64,000 bases of DNA from Bacillus sp. REN16 (GTDB lineage: Bacteria; Bacillota; Bacilli; Bacillales; Bacillaceae_L), in contig NZ_JAJFZK010000006.1 in the NCBI RefSeq assembly GCF_020731355.1, forward strand, positions 1 to 64,000, given 5' to 3'. The translations under genes were made by a program, and so were the position numbers. Under the pieces are notes generated by a model. It did not search any database and had not been told where the DNA came from. It saw only the letters and a program-made list of their open reading frames with translations. Numbering within the stretch: position 1 is the stretch's first letter; the number at the start of each line of letters is the position of its first letter. Below, one piece after another: positions 27,594 through 37,328 of the stretch.

Positions 27594-28460
27594 TTAAGAT
27601 AGTTTTTCCTTTACCAACTCGATAAAATTTTTAGCTGGTGTTGAAAGATAATGATGCTCAAGCCAGATTATTCCTAATGAAGAATACAAATCCGCGTCTT
27701 TAATTGGAGCTGAGTAGAGAGTTCCATCCCCATACACATCCAATACTGATTTTGGTACGATGGTTGCGCCCAAACCGCCCTTAACCAATTCTATTAATAC
27801 ATGCATATCAGAGCACTCCGCAATACTGGAAAATTGAAGTTTTCGTTTTGAAAATGCTTCATGAATGATATTATAGCTCCCCAATCCCTCTGTACTAGGA
27901 ATGATGAGAGGGATTTGTGAAATCTCTTCCAGCAAAATCATGTCCTTTTTCTTTTTACTTACAAAGACAAATGGCTCACTAATTAGATGTTCATAAATGA
28001 AGCCTCGATGTTCAAGTGGAAGTCGTACGAATGCCAGTTCGATAGCTCTACTATTTACCATTTCGCCAAGATAATAGGAATCATTTTGTACAACCTTCAA
28101 GGTTACAAGCGGATATTTTTTATGGAAGGCTCGAAGCAGATCCGAAAACCCCGAAACAGACAATGTGTTTATCCCAACAGCAAGAACACCCTTTGTTCCT
28201 TCCTCGGTTTCTTGAATTTCATTTTTAATTTCCTCCACACTGTTGACTAGATGTAATGCACGCTGATAAAGAATGTCACCTTTGTCGGTTAACTCCATTC
28301 TCTTGCCATTGCGCTCAAATAATTTAACTTTGAGCTCTTCCTCTAATTGCTTCAGCTGCATACTTAAGGGTGGCTGAGACATATGGAGACGATTAGCTGC
28401 GGCAGTTATATTCTTTTCTTCTGCGATTGCGATAAAATAGCGTAATTGCTTAATGTCCAT
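27594..28460 (-). CDS. LysR-family transcriptional regulator
   Basis: 288 residues. The N-terminal helix-turn-helix (about 1-60) reads QLRYFIAIAEEKNITAAANRLHMSQPPLSMQLKQLE, the LysR hallmark. A two-lobed periplasmic-binding-like effector domain (about 90-288) follows. It is divergent from the purine permease gene, with an inverted repeat of the T-N11-A type in between, so I infer that it controls that permease and itself. AAGGAG precedes the ATG. Confidence 0.93.
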   Translation of the reverse strand: MDIKQLRYFIAIAEEKNITAAANRLHMSQPPLSMQLKQLEEELKVKLFERNGKRMELTDKGDILYQRALHLVNSVEEIKNEIQETEEGTKGVLAVGINTLSVSGFSDLLRAFHKKYPLVTLKVVQNDSYYLGEMVNSRAIELAFVRLPLEHRGFIYEHLISEPFVFVSKKKKDMILLEEISQIPLIIPSTEGLGSYNIIHEAFSKRKLQFSSIAECSDMHVLIELVKGGLGATIVPKSVLDVYGDGTLYSAPIKDADLYSSLGIIWLEHHYLSTPAKNFIELVKEKLS

Positions 28461-28472
28461 GTTATTCTCCTT

Positions 28473-28491
28473 CCATACGAAAAAAGTATGG
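28473..28491. promoter_or_regulatory. LysR-type operator, T-N11-A inverted repeat
   Basis: A perfect CCATAC-N7-GTATGG lies in the divergent LysR/permease intergenic region. A second, looser repeat follows at about 28493-28522 (CCTATATGAA and TTCATATGG). The first touches the LysR ribosome site, which suits autoregulation. Confidence 0.55.
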
Positions 28492-28576
28492 TTCCTATAT
28501 GAATTATATATTTTTCATATGGTAGAAGTCCATGTTATCATTAGTTTTGTTTTCAACGGATAGAAAGGTGATTAAT

Positions 28577-29863
28577 ATGGAACGATTATTTAACTTAAAA
28601 CAACATGGAACTACTATTGGAAAAGAATTTTCGGCAGGATTAATTTCATATATAACTGTAGTCTACATTATTATTGTTAATGCAACGATTCTTGCTGTGG
28701 CGGGTATCCCGATGGAGGCTGGAATTATTGCAACCATCTTAACCAGTTTTTTAGGATGTGTCATCATGGGATTATGGAGTAACACTCCCATCCTTCTTAT
28801 TCCTGGAATGGGTCTTAATGCCATGTTTACTTACACGATTGTCCAATCAGGGGGATTCACGTGGCAGGAAGCGCTAGCAATGGTATTCGTTTCTGGCCTG
28901 ATTTTCGTAGTGATTGCTTTCACACCGTTGGCAAAAGTGATTACTGCCTCCATCCCAAATTCGTTAAAAGAAGCGATTACGATTGGGATCGGAATTTTAC
29001 TTATTTTAATCGGTTTTGACAACGCAGGGATTATCACTAGCTCTGAGCATACGTTATTGACAATAGGTGATTTAAGCAGTCCAACTGTAATCACAACTTT
29101 TATTGGATTGATCATCACGGTCATATTATTTATTAAAAATGTACCTGGTAATCTTTTACTAAGTATTATGATTACATCCGTATTATCGATATGGATGGGT
29201 GGAGCCCATTTTGAAGGAATTTCTTTGTCTACACCTAATTTTCAAGAATATTTAGGGGTGTTTGGTCAATTATCATGGGCGGAAGCAGGTAATATTGTCT
29301 TTTGGTTAACTTCTATATCATTAGCAATGGTTCTCGTTTTTGAAAATATTGGCTTGATTCATGGACATACCAACATGCTAAAACGCCCAGAAAATAGCAA
29401 AAAATCACTTCAAGCTACTGCGGTATCTGTTTTATCTTCTGGTATTTTCGGAACGAGTCCAACCGTTGCATCAGTGGAGACAGCAGCTGGTATCACAGCG
29501 GGAGGAAGAACAGGATTAACCAGTATCGTAACAGGGGTTATGTTTCTCGCTTCGATTCTTTTTATTCCAGTGATAAAAATGGTCCCAGCAAGCGCGGTTT
29601 CGCCAATTCTTATCTTAATTGGTATTCTTATGCTGCAAAATATCGTGAACATTTCCATGGATGATTTTACGGAGAGCTTTCCAGCGCTATTAATTATTGT
29701 GTTGATTCCTTTAACATATAGCATTGCAGACGGAATGGCAATTGGCTTTATTTTATACCCAGTAATGAAGCTGTTGATGGGGAAAGGGAAGGAAATCCAT
29801 CCTGCACTTTATATGATTGCGATATTATTTATTAGTAATTTTGTGATTCAGTATGTGTATTAA
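28577..29863 (+). CDS. NCS2-family purine permease (AzgA/PbuG/PbuO type)
   Basis: A 428-residue membrane transporter with about 12-14 helices. It has the AzgA-branch N-terminus: FNLKQHGTTIGKEFSAGLI followed by TVVYIIIVNATILA and IPGMGLNAMFTY. SSGIFGTSPTVASVETAAGITAGGRTGLTS is the substrate-binding signature of the hypoxanthine/guanine/adenine branch. I chose ATG 28577, six bases after AAAGGTG; an upstream in-frame start has no site. Likely regulated by the divergent LysR protein. Confidence 0.92.
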   Translation: MERLFNLKQHGTTIGKEFSAGLISYITVVYIIIVNATILAVAGIPMEAGIIATILTSFLGCVIMGLWSNTPILLIPGMGLNAMFTYTIVQSGGFTWQEALAMVFVSGLIFVVIAFTPLAKVITASIPNSLKEAITIGIGILLILIGFDNAGIITSSEHTLLTIGDLSSPTVITTFIGLIITVILFIKNVPGNLLLSIMITSVLSIWMGGAHFEGISLSTPNFQEYLGVFGQLSWAEAGNIVFWLTSISLAMVLVFENIGLIHGHTNMLKRPENSKKSLQATAVSVLSSGIFGTSPTVASVETAAGITAGGRTGLTSIVTGVMFLASILFIPVIKMVPASAVSPILILIGILMLQNIVNISMDDFTESFPALLIIVLIPLTYSIADGMAIGFILYPVMKLLMGKGKEIHPALYMIAILFISNFVIQYVY

Positions 29864-29866
29864 AAC

Positions 29867-29894
29867 AAGCAGTCCGTATACAGGGCTGCTTTTC
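29867..29894 (+). terminator. Terminator of the purine permease gene
   Basis: Arms AAGCAGTCC and GGGCTGCTT around GTATACA, then TTCTT. Confidence 0.8.
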
Positions 29895-30015
29895 TTAATG
29901 AAAGGATCTTCGAATAGAATTCCTTATATTTTCCGATAATGAAGAAGGTGTAACGACATCTTAAGTAGAAAGTACATAACGTAGTAAAAAATTTGTGAAA
30001 ATGTAGGTGGATATC

Positions 30016-30411
30016 ATGGGAAGATTGGTACATTTCGAAATTCATGTAGATGATATGGAGCGAGCCAAAACGTTTTATGGAGAAGTGTTTGGGTGGCAAT
30101 TTCAAGATTGGACTGACTATGCGGGAATGCCTTATTTTGGAGCTGTAACTGGCGATGAAAATGAACTTGGTATAAATGGGGCATTGATGCAACGTCAGAG
30201 TCCTCCTCCAGAAACAAACCAGCCTTTAAATGGCTATGCATGTACAATGGGTGTAGAGGATTACGATTCGACGGAGCAAAAAATTATCGCAAAAGGTGGG
30301 AAGGTAGCGATGTCGAAATATGCACTTCCTGGAATGGCGTGGCAGGGTTACTATGTGGACACCGAAGGAAATATATTTGGAATTCACCAGCCGGATGAGA
30401 ATGCGAAATAG
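30016..30411 (+). CDS. VOC (glyoxalase/bleomycin-resistance fold) family protein
   Basis: A 131-residue two-module VOC protein. VHFEIHVDDMERAKTFYGEVFGWQF opens the first beta-alpha-beta-beta-beta unit, and YYVDTEGNIFGIHQP closes the second with the usual metal-ligand region. The reaction cannot be assigned. AGGTGG is five bases before ATG 30016, preferred over GTG 30007. Confidence 0.88.
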   Translation: MGRLVHFEIHVDDMERAKTFYGEVFGWQFQDWTDYAGMPYFGAVTGDENELGINGALMQRQSPPPETNQPLNGYACTMGVEDYDSTEQKIIAKGGKVAMSKYALPGMAWQGYYVDTEGNIFGIHQPDENAK

Positions 30412-30437
30412 TTTCCAAAAGCCTTTTTAAAGCAAGA

Positions 30438-30468
30438 AAGCCTTTTGTCACAGGACAAAGGCTTTTTT
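30438..30468. terminator. Terminator between the two VOC genes
   Basis: Stem AAGCCTTTTGTC / GACAAAGGCTT with one bulged T, then TTTTT. The flanking genes converge. Confidence 0.8.
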
Positions 30469-30486
30469 ACTGCATTATGTATCTGT

Positions 30487-30858
30487 TTACCGATGCTGAT
30501 CGAAAAGAATTTGATTCCCGTCTGGGTCTTCTATTATAAAATGCGCTGGTCCTTCGGTTGAATTATTAGCTTCTGTCAGCATGGTGATTCCTGTTTCTTT
30601 AAGCTGCTTTTGGATTTCTCGAATGTCCGTAAAGGTATCAAGATTTTGAGCGTTCGCATCCCATCCAGGGTTAAAGGTAAGAATGTTTTTATCGAACATC
30701 CCTTGGAATAATCCGATTACGGTATTTTCGTTTTTCATGATAAGCCAATTTTGCGAGATATCCCCACCGAAGATTTGAAAACCTAGATTTTCGTAAAATT
30801 CCTTTGATTTATGAATATCTTTTACATTTAAACTAACAGAAAATGCACCAAGTTTCAT
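30487..30858 (-). CDS. VOC family protein
   Basis: A 123-residue VOC protein unrelated in detail to its neighbour: it begins LGAFSVSLNVKDIHKSKEFYENLGF and ends AHFIIEDPDGNQILFDQH, the typical start and end of the paired modules. GAGGGG precedes the ATG. It may be an extradiol-dioxygenase-like or resistance-type protein; the substrate is unknown. Confidence 0.88.
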   Translation of the reverse strand: MKLGAFSVSLNVKDIHKSKEFYENLGFQIFGGDISQNWLIMKNENTVIGLFQGMFDKNILTFNPGWDANAQNLDTFTDIREIQKQLKETGITMLTEANNSTEGPAHFIIEDPDGNQILFDQHR

Positions 30859-31006
30859 ATTTTCCCCTCCATGTTATGATTTTAGTTTAACTATAAAGGA
30901 GAATAGGGAAAGCTACAATAATCTCCTTTTTATATGGGCTTTTATTTGTCAGAATGAAAGTATTACTGGTTCAAAAGCAGGGAATTTTTCGAGAGGATGA
31001 TTTAAC

Positions 31007-31294
31007 ATGACATTTGATGATTCTGGTAATCATGATGCCATGTATTTAGCGGGTCTTTATACAGTACATGTGGAGCGAAATCGGGTCCGCTATGTAATGA
31101 ATAGTTTTGTCTTGTCTGTGGTGACGTATGTCGCTGAGCTTAATAATGAAGCAAAGCAAGTCGCGGAACATATTGGGAAGGTACACGTGGATGTGGGAAA
31201 TACTGCATGTAAGGTTCCTCTTGCGTCTGAATACATAAAAAAAGTAGAAGCAAAAAATAGAGTGGGTATGAAGCGAAAAACATGTATTTGCTGA
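31007..31294 (+). pseudogene. Remnant of a DNA alkylation repair (AlkD-like) protein
   Basis: 95 residues. The C-terminal half RNRVRYVMNSFVLSVVTYV through GNTACKVPLASEYIKKVEAK and GMKRKT strongly resembles the end of Bacillus DNA alkylation repair proteins. The short N-terminal piece NHDAMYLAGL resembles an internal part of the same family. The N-terminus and about 80 residues between the two parts are missing. GAGAGGA lies nine bases before the ATG, so it may still be translated, but a working enzyme is unlikely. Family recognition is from memory. Confidence 0.5.
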
Positions 31295-31336
31295 AAGTGG
31301 ACGTACACTATAACTTATAAACTGAAGGTGAAATGT

Positions 31337-31702
31337 TTGGAAAAAACAAGGACGATTGAACCGGTTGATCAGTATATTTTGAATCTACCAGAAGATATTC
31401 AAAACATTACTAAGGCATTAAGAAGAATGATACTGGACGCTTCCCCCAATCTGGTTGAAGAATATAAATGGTCGATGCCGAATTACACATACAACGGATT
31501 GGTATGTTATCTTCAGGCTTCTAAAAAACATGTGAATCTCGGTTTTCATAGAGGTATTGAACTCCAAGAACATGATACGGATCAATTATTGCGAGGTTCA
31601 GGTAAAGGAATGAGACATATTAGAATTAAAAAGTTGGATGACATTCAGCCGGAAGTTTTTACTGGGCTAGTTAAGGTAGCAATGGAATTAAATGAGAAAT
31701 AA
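31337..31702 (+). CDS. DUF1801 family protein (YdhG/YdeI-like)
   Basis: A 121-residue protein with the DUF1801 pattern: VDQYILNLPEDIQ at the start, EEYKWSMPNYTYNG in the middle, HVNLGFHRG and GKGMRHIRIKKLDDI near the end. Function unclear; some relatives are linked to iron or stress. TTG 31337 lies six bases after GAAGGTG and is preferred to GTG 31328. Confidence 0.85.
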   Translation: MEKTRTIEPVDQYILNLPEDIQNITKALRRMILDASPNLVEEYKWSMPNYTYNGLVCYLQASKKHVNLGFHRGIELQEHDTDQLLRGSGKGMRHIRIKKLDDIQPEVFTGLVKVAMELNEK

Positions 31703-31715
31703 AAATAGGGACGGA

Positions 31716-31756
31716 AAACCTTCAAACACCGAAATGTGCTTGAAGGTTTCTTTTTT
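31716..31756 (+). terminator. Terminator after the DUF1801 gene
   Basis: Arms AAACCTTCAAACAC and GTGCTTGAAGGTTT (one mismatch), then CTTTTTT. Confidence 0.85.
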
Positions 31757-31785
31757 GAAAAGTTTTGTCTAAATAAAAATCCATT

Positions 31786-32664
31786 TTACTGAAACTCCTC
31801 AGCAAGAAACTTAAGCAATGCCCTTACCGCAAATGATTGGTACCTGTCTTTTTTTGTAATGACGACAAGTTCCCACATTGGCGGTGATTCAAGCGTGATC
31901 ATGTTAATTTGAGTTTTATCCATTTTTGAATAGATGGATTTCGGTAATAGAGTAACCCCGAGTTGGGCAATGACAAGTTCAGCTATCAAATCCCATTGTG
32001 AACTCACATAAGCAATCGCAGGGGAAAATCCTGCTTTTTGACATTGTTGAATGATCAAATTATGCAAGGCAAATTCTTGATTAAAAAGAATAAAAGATTC
32101 ATTTTCTAATTGTTCTAGTTTTATAGACTTTTCACTAGCTAATTGATGTGTACGATGCGTGAAAAGCATAAATTCTTCTTTGATAAATGGGTGGACCCTA
32201 AATTTATTGTAATCTGTGGGGTTGACGACAATCCCAACATCAACTTGCCCTTCATCTACTAAATGTTCAATCCGTTTGGCACCAAGTTCGATTAATTCTA
32301 ATGAAACTTGCGCATGACCCATGCCAAATTTCCCGGCAATGGTGGGAAAGAATAGTGTTCCAATTAAGGGAGGTATCCCAATTTTAATATTTCCAGTCGG
32401 CAAGTTCATAAGGTCGTCTAATAAAGTATGAAGTTCATTTGTAGCACCCAGTATTTTAGATGCTTGCTTATATACGATTTCTCCTGCATCTGTCAGTACC
32501 AGCTTTCGGGTTGAGCGTTCAAATAATTCAACCTTGAGTTCTGACTCCAATTTTTTGATGGACTTGCTTAAGGTCGGTTGTGATATGTAGGTGTTGACCG
32601 CTGCTTTCGTAAAACTACCGTAAACTACTACTTCCATAAAATAGCGCAAATCTTTTAACTCCAT
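31786..32664 (-). CDS. LysR-family transcriptional regulator
   Basis: 292 residues with the N-terminal helix-turn-helix MELKDLRYFMEVVVYGSFTKAAVNTYISQPTLSKSIKKLE-type pattern (about 1-60) and an effector domain (about 90-292). It resembles the CidR/YwbI branch. It is divergent from scoAB with a 150-base shared control region holding a small palindrome, so it probably regulates the CoA transferase. GGAGG precedes the ATG. Confidence 0.92.
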   Translation of the reverse strand: MELKDLRYFMEVVVYGSFTKAAVNTYISQPTLSKSIKKLESELKVELFERSTRKLVLTDAGEIVYKQASKILGATNELHTLLDDLMNLPTGNIKIGIPPLIGTLFFPTIAGKFGMGHAQVSLELIELGAKRIEHLVDEGQVDVGIVVNPTDYNKFRVHPFIKEEFMLFTHRTHQLASEKSIKLEQLENESFILFNQEFALHNLIIQQCQKAGFSPAIAYVSSQWDLIAELVIAQLGVTLLPKSIYSKMDKTQINMITLESPPMWELVVITKKDRYQSFAVRALLKFLAEEFQ

Positions 32665-32690
32665 TGAAGCCTCCTTTTATTCCATTTCGT

Positions 32691-32703
32691 AATAAAGTTT
32701 ATT
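32691..32703. promoter_or_regulatory. Small palindrome in the LysR/scoA control region
   Basis: AATAAA-G-TTTATT, followed by further ATAA/TTAT units to about 32715. It is a candidate LysR operator but the AT-rich content makes chance likely. Confidence 0.35.
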
Positions 32704-32815
32704 CTTATTATTCATTTTACCGATAAATGGGGGTATTGTAAAATTTTATTAAGAAGATATTGAAAATTGAAATTAAAGGAAATGAAGCTATTTTGTATTT
32801 CAGGAGGGGAAACAA

Positions 32816-33505
32816 ATGAAAACAATATTTACAAGCTTTGAAGAGGCTGTAAGCGGTGTCAAAGACAGGATGACCCTGATGGTAGGAGGTTTTGGTCTCG
32901 TTGGGATTCCGGAAAATTTAATTCAAGGCCTTCGTAATACGAATGTAAAGGATTTAACGGTGATTTCAAATAACTGCGGGGTAGATGATTGGGGACTTGG
33001 TATCCTTTTACAAAATAAACAGCTTAAAAAGATGATTTCCTCTTATGTGGGTGAAAACAAGGAGTTTGAAAGACAGGTTTTGAGCGGGGAATTAGAGGTA
33101 CAACTTGTCCCACAGGGTTCATTAGCGGAGAAAATACGAGCTGGAGGAGCGGGGATTCCTGCATTTTACACACCAGCGGGAGTAGGGACCCCAATCGCTG
33201 AAGGACGTGAAACGAAAGTGTTTAATGGAAAAGAATATTTACTAGAAGAAGGATTAACAGCTGATTTTAGTTTAATAAAGGCTTGGAAAGCGGATAAACT
33301 AGGAAATTTAGTTTATCGTAAAACGGCACAAAACTTTAATCCGATAATGGCGGCAGCGGGAAAATATACGATTGCAGAAGTAGAGGAAATTGTCGAGGTC
33401 GGTGAACTTGACCCTAACGAAATTCACACACCGAGCATTTATGTTCAAGGTCTTATTGTAGGTAACCATGAAAAACGAATTGAACGTTTGACAGTAAGAG
33501 ATTAA
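32816..33505 (+). CDS. scoA: 3-oxoacid CoA-transferase, subunit A
   Basis: 229 residues; family I CoA transferase alpha subunit. The [13 protein letters not shown] segment corresponds to the GGFGxxGxP CoA-binding motif, and [16 protein letters not shown] is typical. With subunit B it moves CoA from succinyl-CoA (or acyl-CoA) to acetoacetate or another acid. AGGAGGGG lies before the ATG. It starts a two-gene operon under the divergent LysR gene. Confidence 0.94.
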   Translation: MKTIFTSFEEAVSGVKDRMTLMVGGFGLVGIPENLIQGLRNTNVKDLTVISNNCGVDDWGLGILLQNKQLKKMISSYVGENKEFERQVLSGELEVQLVPQGSLAEKIRAGGAGIPAFYTPAGVGTPIAEGRETKVFNGKEYLLEEGLTADFSLIKAWKADKLGNLVYRKTAQNFNPIMAAAGKYTIAEVEEIVEVGELDPNEIHTPSIYVQGLIVGNHEKRIERLTVRD

Positions 33506-33520
33506 GGAGGGGGTAAAAGG

Positions 33521-34180
33521 ATGTCTAATAATGTGAGGGTGCAAATTGCACAAAGGGCAGAGCAGGAAATTCAAGACGGAAATTATGTGAATCTGGGAAT
33601 TGGAATGCCAACAATGGTAGCAAATTATATTTCTGACAATAAACATGTGGTCCTTCAATCCGAAAACGGTTTATTGGGAATTGGCCCTTATCCTACAAAG
33701 GAAGAGGTAGATCCAGACCTAATCAACGCTGGTAAAGAAACAGTCACGGCAATGACAGGTGCTAGTTTTTTTAGTAGTGCCGAATCCTTTGCCATGATTC
33801 GCGGGGGCCATATCGACATTGCCATTTTAGGCGGAATGGAAGTAGCTGAGAATGGAGATTTGGCTAACTGGATGATTCCTGGGAAAATGATCAAAGGCAT
33901 GGGTGGCGCAATGGATTTAGTTCATGGTGCTAAAAAGACGATTGTCATCATGGAGCATGTGAATAAGCATGGGCAACCAAAAATCCTAAAAGAATGCAGC
34001 TTACCACTAACAGGTCAAAAAGTGGTCGATCGAATCATTACGGACCGAGCTGTAATCGATGTTACAAACGATGGCTTAAAATTAGTTGAGGTGGCAAGGG
34101 GATACAGTATTGAAGATGTTGTTGAATCGACTGAAGCTGAATTGATTGTATCCGATTATGTGAAGCTAGAGGCTTATTAA
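33521..34180 (+). CDS. scoB: 3-oxoacid CoA-transferase, subunit B
   Basis: 219 residues. The catalytic glutamate is in SENGLLG (about residue 47), preceded by [13 protein letters not shown]. The later [14 protein letters not shown] and [18 protein letters not shown] segments are canonical. It lies 15 bases after scoA with an AGGAGGGGG site. Together the two form the active heteromer. A short-chain fatty acid transporter gene of the matching pathway sits 27 kb away. Confidence 0.94.
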   Translation: MSNNVRVQIAQRAEQEIQDGNYVNLGIGMPTMVANYISDNKHVVLQSENGLLGIGPYPTKEEVDPDLINAGKETVTAMTGASFFSSAESFAMIRGGHIDIAILGGMEVAENGDLANWMIPGKMIKGMGGAMDLVHGAKKTIVIMEHVNKHGQPKILKECSLPLTGQKVVDRIITDRAVIDVTNDGLKLVEVARGYSIEDVVESTEAELIVSDYVKLEAY

Positions 34181-34196
34181 CATAGTTATGGGAAAT

Positions 34197-34224
34197 CCTC
34201 CAAACGTTGGTGTTTGGAGGTTTT
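34197..34224. terminator. Terminator after scoB
   Basis: Perfect arms CCTCCAAAC and GTTTGGAGG with loop GTTGGT, then TTTT. Confidence 0.85.
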
Positions 34225-34263
34225 GTACTGTATTAAATAGAGTAGTTGGACATTTTACATTTT

Positions 34264-35475
34264 CTAAATAAACATCCCTGCAATTGCGGCATTTAATAAG
34301 GAAGCAAGCATTCCAGCTGCAACAGCCCGTAATCCCATTTTTGCAATATCGGGACGTCGTGAAGGCGCCATCCCACCTAATCCCCCAAGCAGAATCGCCA
34401 TCGAGCTAAAATTTGCAAAACCACATAATGCAAAACTTACGACAATGACTGTTTTTTCAGAGAGTTGGTTAATTTGAGGAGCAAAGGAAGAATAGGCAAC
34501 AAATTCATTTAAGACTAGTTTTTGACCAATAAAGCTTCCAGCGGTAATTGCTTCTGACCAAGGTACACCTACTGCAAATGCGAGTGGTGAAAATATGACG
34601 CCTAAGATTCCTTCAAGACTTAAAGCATCATAACCAAAAATGCTGCCAAGACCACTTAGGATCCCATTTATTAACGCAATTAGGGCAATAAATGCCAATA
34701 ACATTGCCCCAACATTTAAAGCAAGTTGTAAGCCATCACTTGCGCCACGTGCTGCTGCATCGATTACATTAACAGAATCCGTATCTTTTGCCATTTCAAA
34801 GTCTTTGATTTGAGAATCCTCGGTTTGCGGTAAAATCATTTTTGCTAAAACAAGACCAGCAGGTGCTGCCATGAAACTTGCGGCTAAAAGGTATTCTAAG
34901 GGGACTCCTAGTAATGCATACCCGACGAGCACTGAACCTGCAACAGAAGCGAGTCCACCTGTCATGACGGCAAATAGTTCCGAATTCGTCATGCTTGCTA
35001 GGTAAGGGTGGATGACAAGAGGTGCTTCAGTCTGGCCAACGAAAATATTTGCAGCAGCAGACATTGATTCGGTCATCGAGGTTCCTAATAGCTTCGATAA
35101 GCCTCCTCCAATAATTTTAATGAACCATTGCATAATCCCGAGAAAATAAAGGACAGATATTAAAGAAGAAAAGAAGATAATAATGGTTAACACGTTAATA
35201 GCAAAAATGACACCAAATTCCTCTGTGTTTGAAAGAGACCCAAATAGAAAAGAAATCCCTTCATTAGCGAAATTAATGACATCCTGAACTCTCATTGAAA
35301 CCCAATTAAGTCCAGCTCTTCCTGCTTCCCATTTTAAAACGATAAACGCAAAAATTAATTGAATCAGTAATCCAATAAGGATTGTACGGATATTGATATG
35401 ACGTCGGTTTTGTGAAAACAATAAGGCTATCCCTAAGACAACAAAGATTCCGAAAATCCCCCAAATAATGTTCAT
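34264..35475 (-). CDS. nupC: Concentrative nucleoside transporter (NupC family)
   Basis: 403 residues with about ten helices. It has the CNT signatures [19 protein letters not shown] (nucleoside and sodium or proton site), [13 protein letters not shown] and [15 protein letters not shown] at the C-terminus. It imports pyrimidine and/or purine nucleosides. The gene stands alone, convergent with scoB. No nucleoside hydrolase or phosphorylase is adjacent. Confidence 0.94.
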   Translation of the reverse strand: MNIIWGIFGIFVVLGIALLFSQNRRHINIRTILIGLLIQLIFAFIVLKWEAGRAGLNWVSMRVQDVINFANEGISFLFGSLSNTEEFGVIFAINVLTIIIFFSSLISVLYFLGIMQWFIKIIGGGLSKLLGTSMTESMSAAANIFVGQTEAPLVIHPYLASMTNSELFAVMTGGLASVAGSVLVGYALLGVPLEYLLAASFMAAPAGLVLAKMILPQTEDSQIKDFEMAKDTDSVNVIDAAARGASDGLQLALNVGAMLLAFIALIALINGILSGLGSIFGYDALSLEGILGVIFSPLAFAVGVPWSEAITAGSFIGQKLVLNEFVAYSSFAPQINQLSEKTVIVVSFALCGFANFSSMAILLGGLGGMAPSRRPDIAKMGLRAVAAGMLASLLNAAIAGMFI

Positions 35476-35693
35476 CTAATCACCTCTATTGGTAGAATTT
35501 TCATCTTTGGATAATAATATACGATTAAAATATTTAATAGAATAGCCGGTGTTTTTCAGGGCTAACCAAATCTCGCAATGGACTATACCACTATTCCTTA
35601 GAATGAGTCTGGAAGATATATGTAAAATACATATTTTATAAGGCTATCAAAATGCTACAATACCAATATAATGAAATATCATGGAGGACAATG

Positions 35694-37193
35694 ATGAGCA
35701 AAATGATAGAGAAATTACAGTCTTTTTTACCAGTGAAAGCTGTAGAAAGAGTTTCGGAGTTTGATGAGGAGATTTTTGACATTGTTGATTACGAAACAGA
35801 GGAAGTAATCGGAAGCTATTCCATGAATGAAAATGGGGAACTAGTGACTTTTTCGCTAATTGAAGATGTTCATGAGGGCAATCTCACTAAGGAGCAAATG
35901 GCAACAATTGTTCAGAATTTTGTCGACACCTTTTTCCCAGGGAAGAAGGAATTTGAACTTTCTGCAATCTTAGATTTAGATAATCCGTACATGATTACAT
36001 ATGAAAAACGGGATGAGAAATACGGTTTATTTTTACATAGTACTGGCTTTACGGTTTCCGTTTCAACTTCTGGGCAAATCACAAGTTTTCACTCAACTGA
36101 TGAAGAATATGAGGTTCGATATACTGAAATTGTCGTATCGGAAGAAGAAGCATTGGAAACATACATCGAAGGACTAGACTTTGAGCTGAATATTCAACAA
36201 TTTGATTCAGAAGTTTTTAAAAACGGGGATAACCAGTACCATCTTGCTTACAGTGTGATTGAGCAGATTATGGATATACCGGTTGATGGTTCAGATTCCA
36301 CAAGTATCAGTGAGGAATATGCTGCTGACTTACAAATAGAAAAGCAGGAGTTTCCTGCTGAGGAATTATATGAATTAGTTAGTTTAACATCTGAATATAC
36401 GCTTTTGGATTCACAGGTTGATGATAAACAGCGAATTGAAGTTTGGTCAAAGCAAGACTTAGTTGAATCATATACTTTTGATATGGAGGATGCGAGCAAT
36501 CATGTTGTTAAGCTTTGTATAGAAAAAAAGACGGGGCTCCTTTTACAACTAAACAATGGAGAAGAACATGATAATAGCGGGGATGAAATAGGCATAGATA
36601 AGGCAAAGGTTCAGCTGTTAAAGCTGTTGTTCAATCAATTTCCAGATGCACATGAACGATTTAAGCTCGAAATTTTTGAATATGAAAATGATGATGTTGA
36701 AGATGAGTTGGGGGAAGACTTTGAGGATTTTGAGGACAAAGCTGACTATGAGCTTGAGGAAGATATGGATGACACAGAATTTTTGGAATTTGAAGAATGG
36801 GACGAAGAATTTGTGGAAGTTGAGGAAACCTACACCTTTTATGTTCACTTATTCCACCATGGACTGAGAATTGCAAATCATGTCTCAGTGATTCAGGTAG
36901 GGAGGTATACAGGAAAAATTATTCATTTCAATTTGAATGTTCCGTCACAGGACCAGTATGTTAACTTACCAATAAAGCCTCTTCTTTCAAAAAGTGAGGC
37001 AAAAGAAATCCTAAAGAAGTATGTGAAAATGGAAAAAATGTTCATTCGTGAATATGATGAAGACGGTAAAAGCATTTACAGCCTAGCCTATACCTCTGAT
37101 TTTCCAGAGACAATAGGCAGTGTCCGTGCTATTGACGCTGTTACCGGAAAAGCGATGTATGTAGATGTGGGAGATGCAACGTTTATCAATTAA
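35694..37193 (+). CDS. YcdB/YcdC-repeat protein with acidic insert
   Basis: About 499 residues, no signal peptide. It appears to hold two or three PepSY-like YcdB/YcdC units (for example ELSAILDLDNPYMITYEKR and YSLAYTSDFPETIGSVRAIDAVTGKAM, with a DVGD ending). A long stretch at about 335-385 is almost wholly Asp and Glu. Function unknown; B. subtilis YcdB and YcdC are uncharacterised. ATG 35694 (six bases after GGAGG) or ATG 35691 starts it. Confidence 0.75.
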   Translation: MSKMIEKLQSFLPVKAVERVSEFDEEIFDIVDYETEEVIGSYSMNENGELVTFSLIEDVHEGNLTKEQMATIVQNFVDTFFPGKKEFELSAILDLDNPYMITYEKRDEKYGLFLHSTGFTVSVSTSGQITSFHSTDEEYEVRYTEIVVSEEEALETYIEGLDFELNIQQFDSEVFKNGDNQYHLAYSVIEQIMDIPVDGSDSTSISEEYAADLQIEKQEFPAEELYELVSLTSEYTLLDSQVDDKQRIEVWSKQDLVESYTFDMEDASNHVVKLCIEKKTGLLLQLNNGEEHDNSGDEIGIDKAKVQLLKLLFNQFPDAHERFKLEIFEYENDDVEDELGEDFEDFEDKADYELEEDMDDTEFLEFEEWDEEFVEVEETYTFYVHLFHHGLRIANHVSVIQVGRYTGKIIHFNLNVPSQDQYVNLPIKPLLSKSEAKEILKKYVKMEKMFIREYDEDGKSIYSLAYTSDFPETIGSVRAIDAVTGKAMYVDVGDATFIN

Positions 37194-37195
37194 AC

Positions 37196-37244
37196 GGGAC
37201 ACCGGGACAGGTCCATTGACCCAGGTTTGGATAGAACGTGTCCC
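37196..37244. repeat. REP-like element 1 (GGGACA/TGTCCC family)
   Basis: GGGACAC at one end and GTGTCCC at the other pair perfectly, with the shared core GGGACAGGTCCATTGACC inside. It follows the YcdB-like gene by two bases. Confidence 0.65.
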
Positions 37245-37328
37245 TTTGATTTAAGTAATCGATTTTCCATATTATCCCTGATAGATCCTTCTAATGTTTT
37301 GGTGAATCTATGAGTAGGAGGGATTGAT

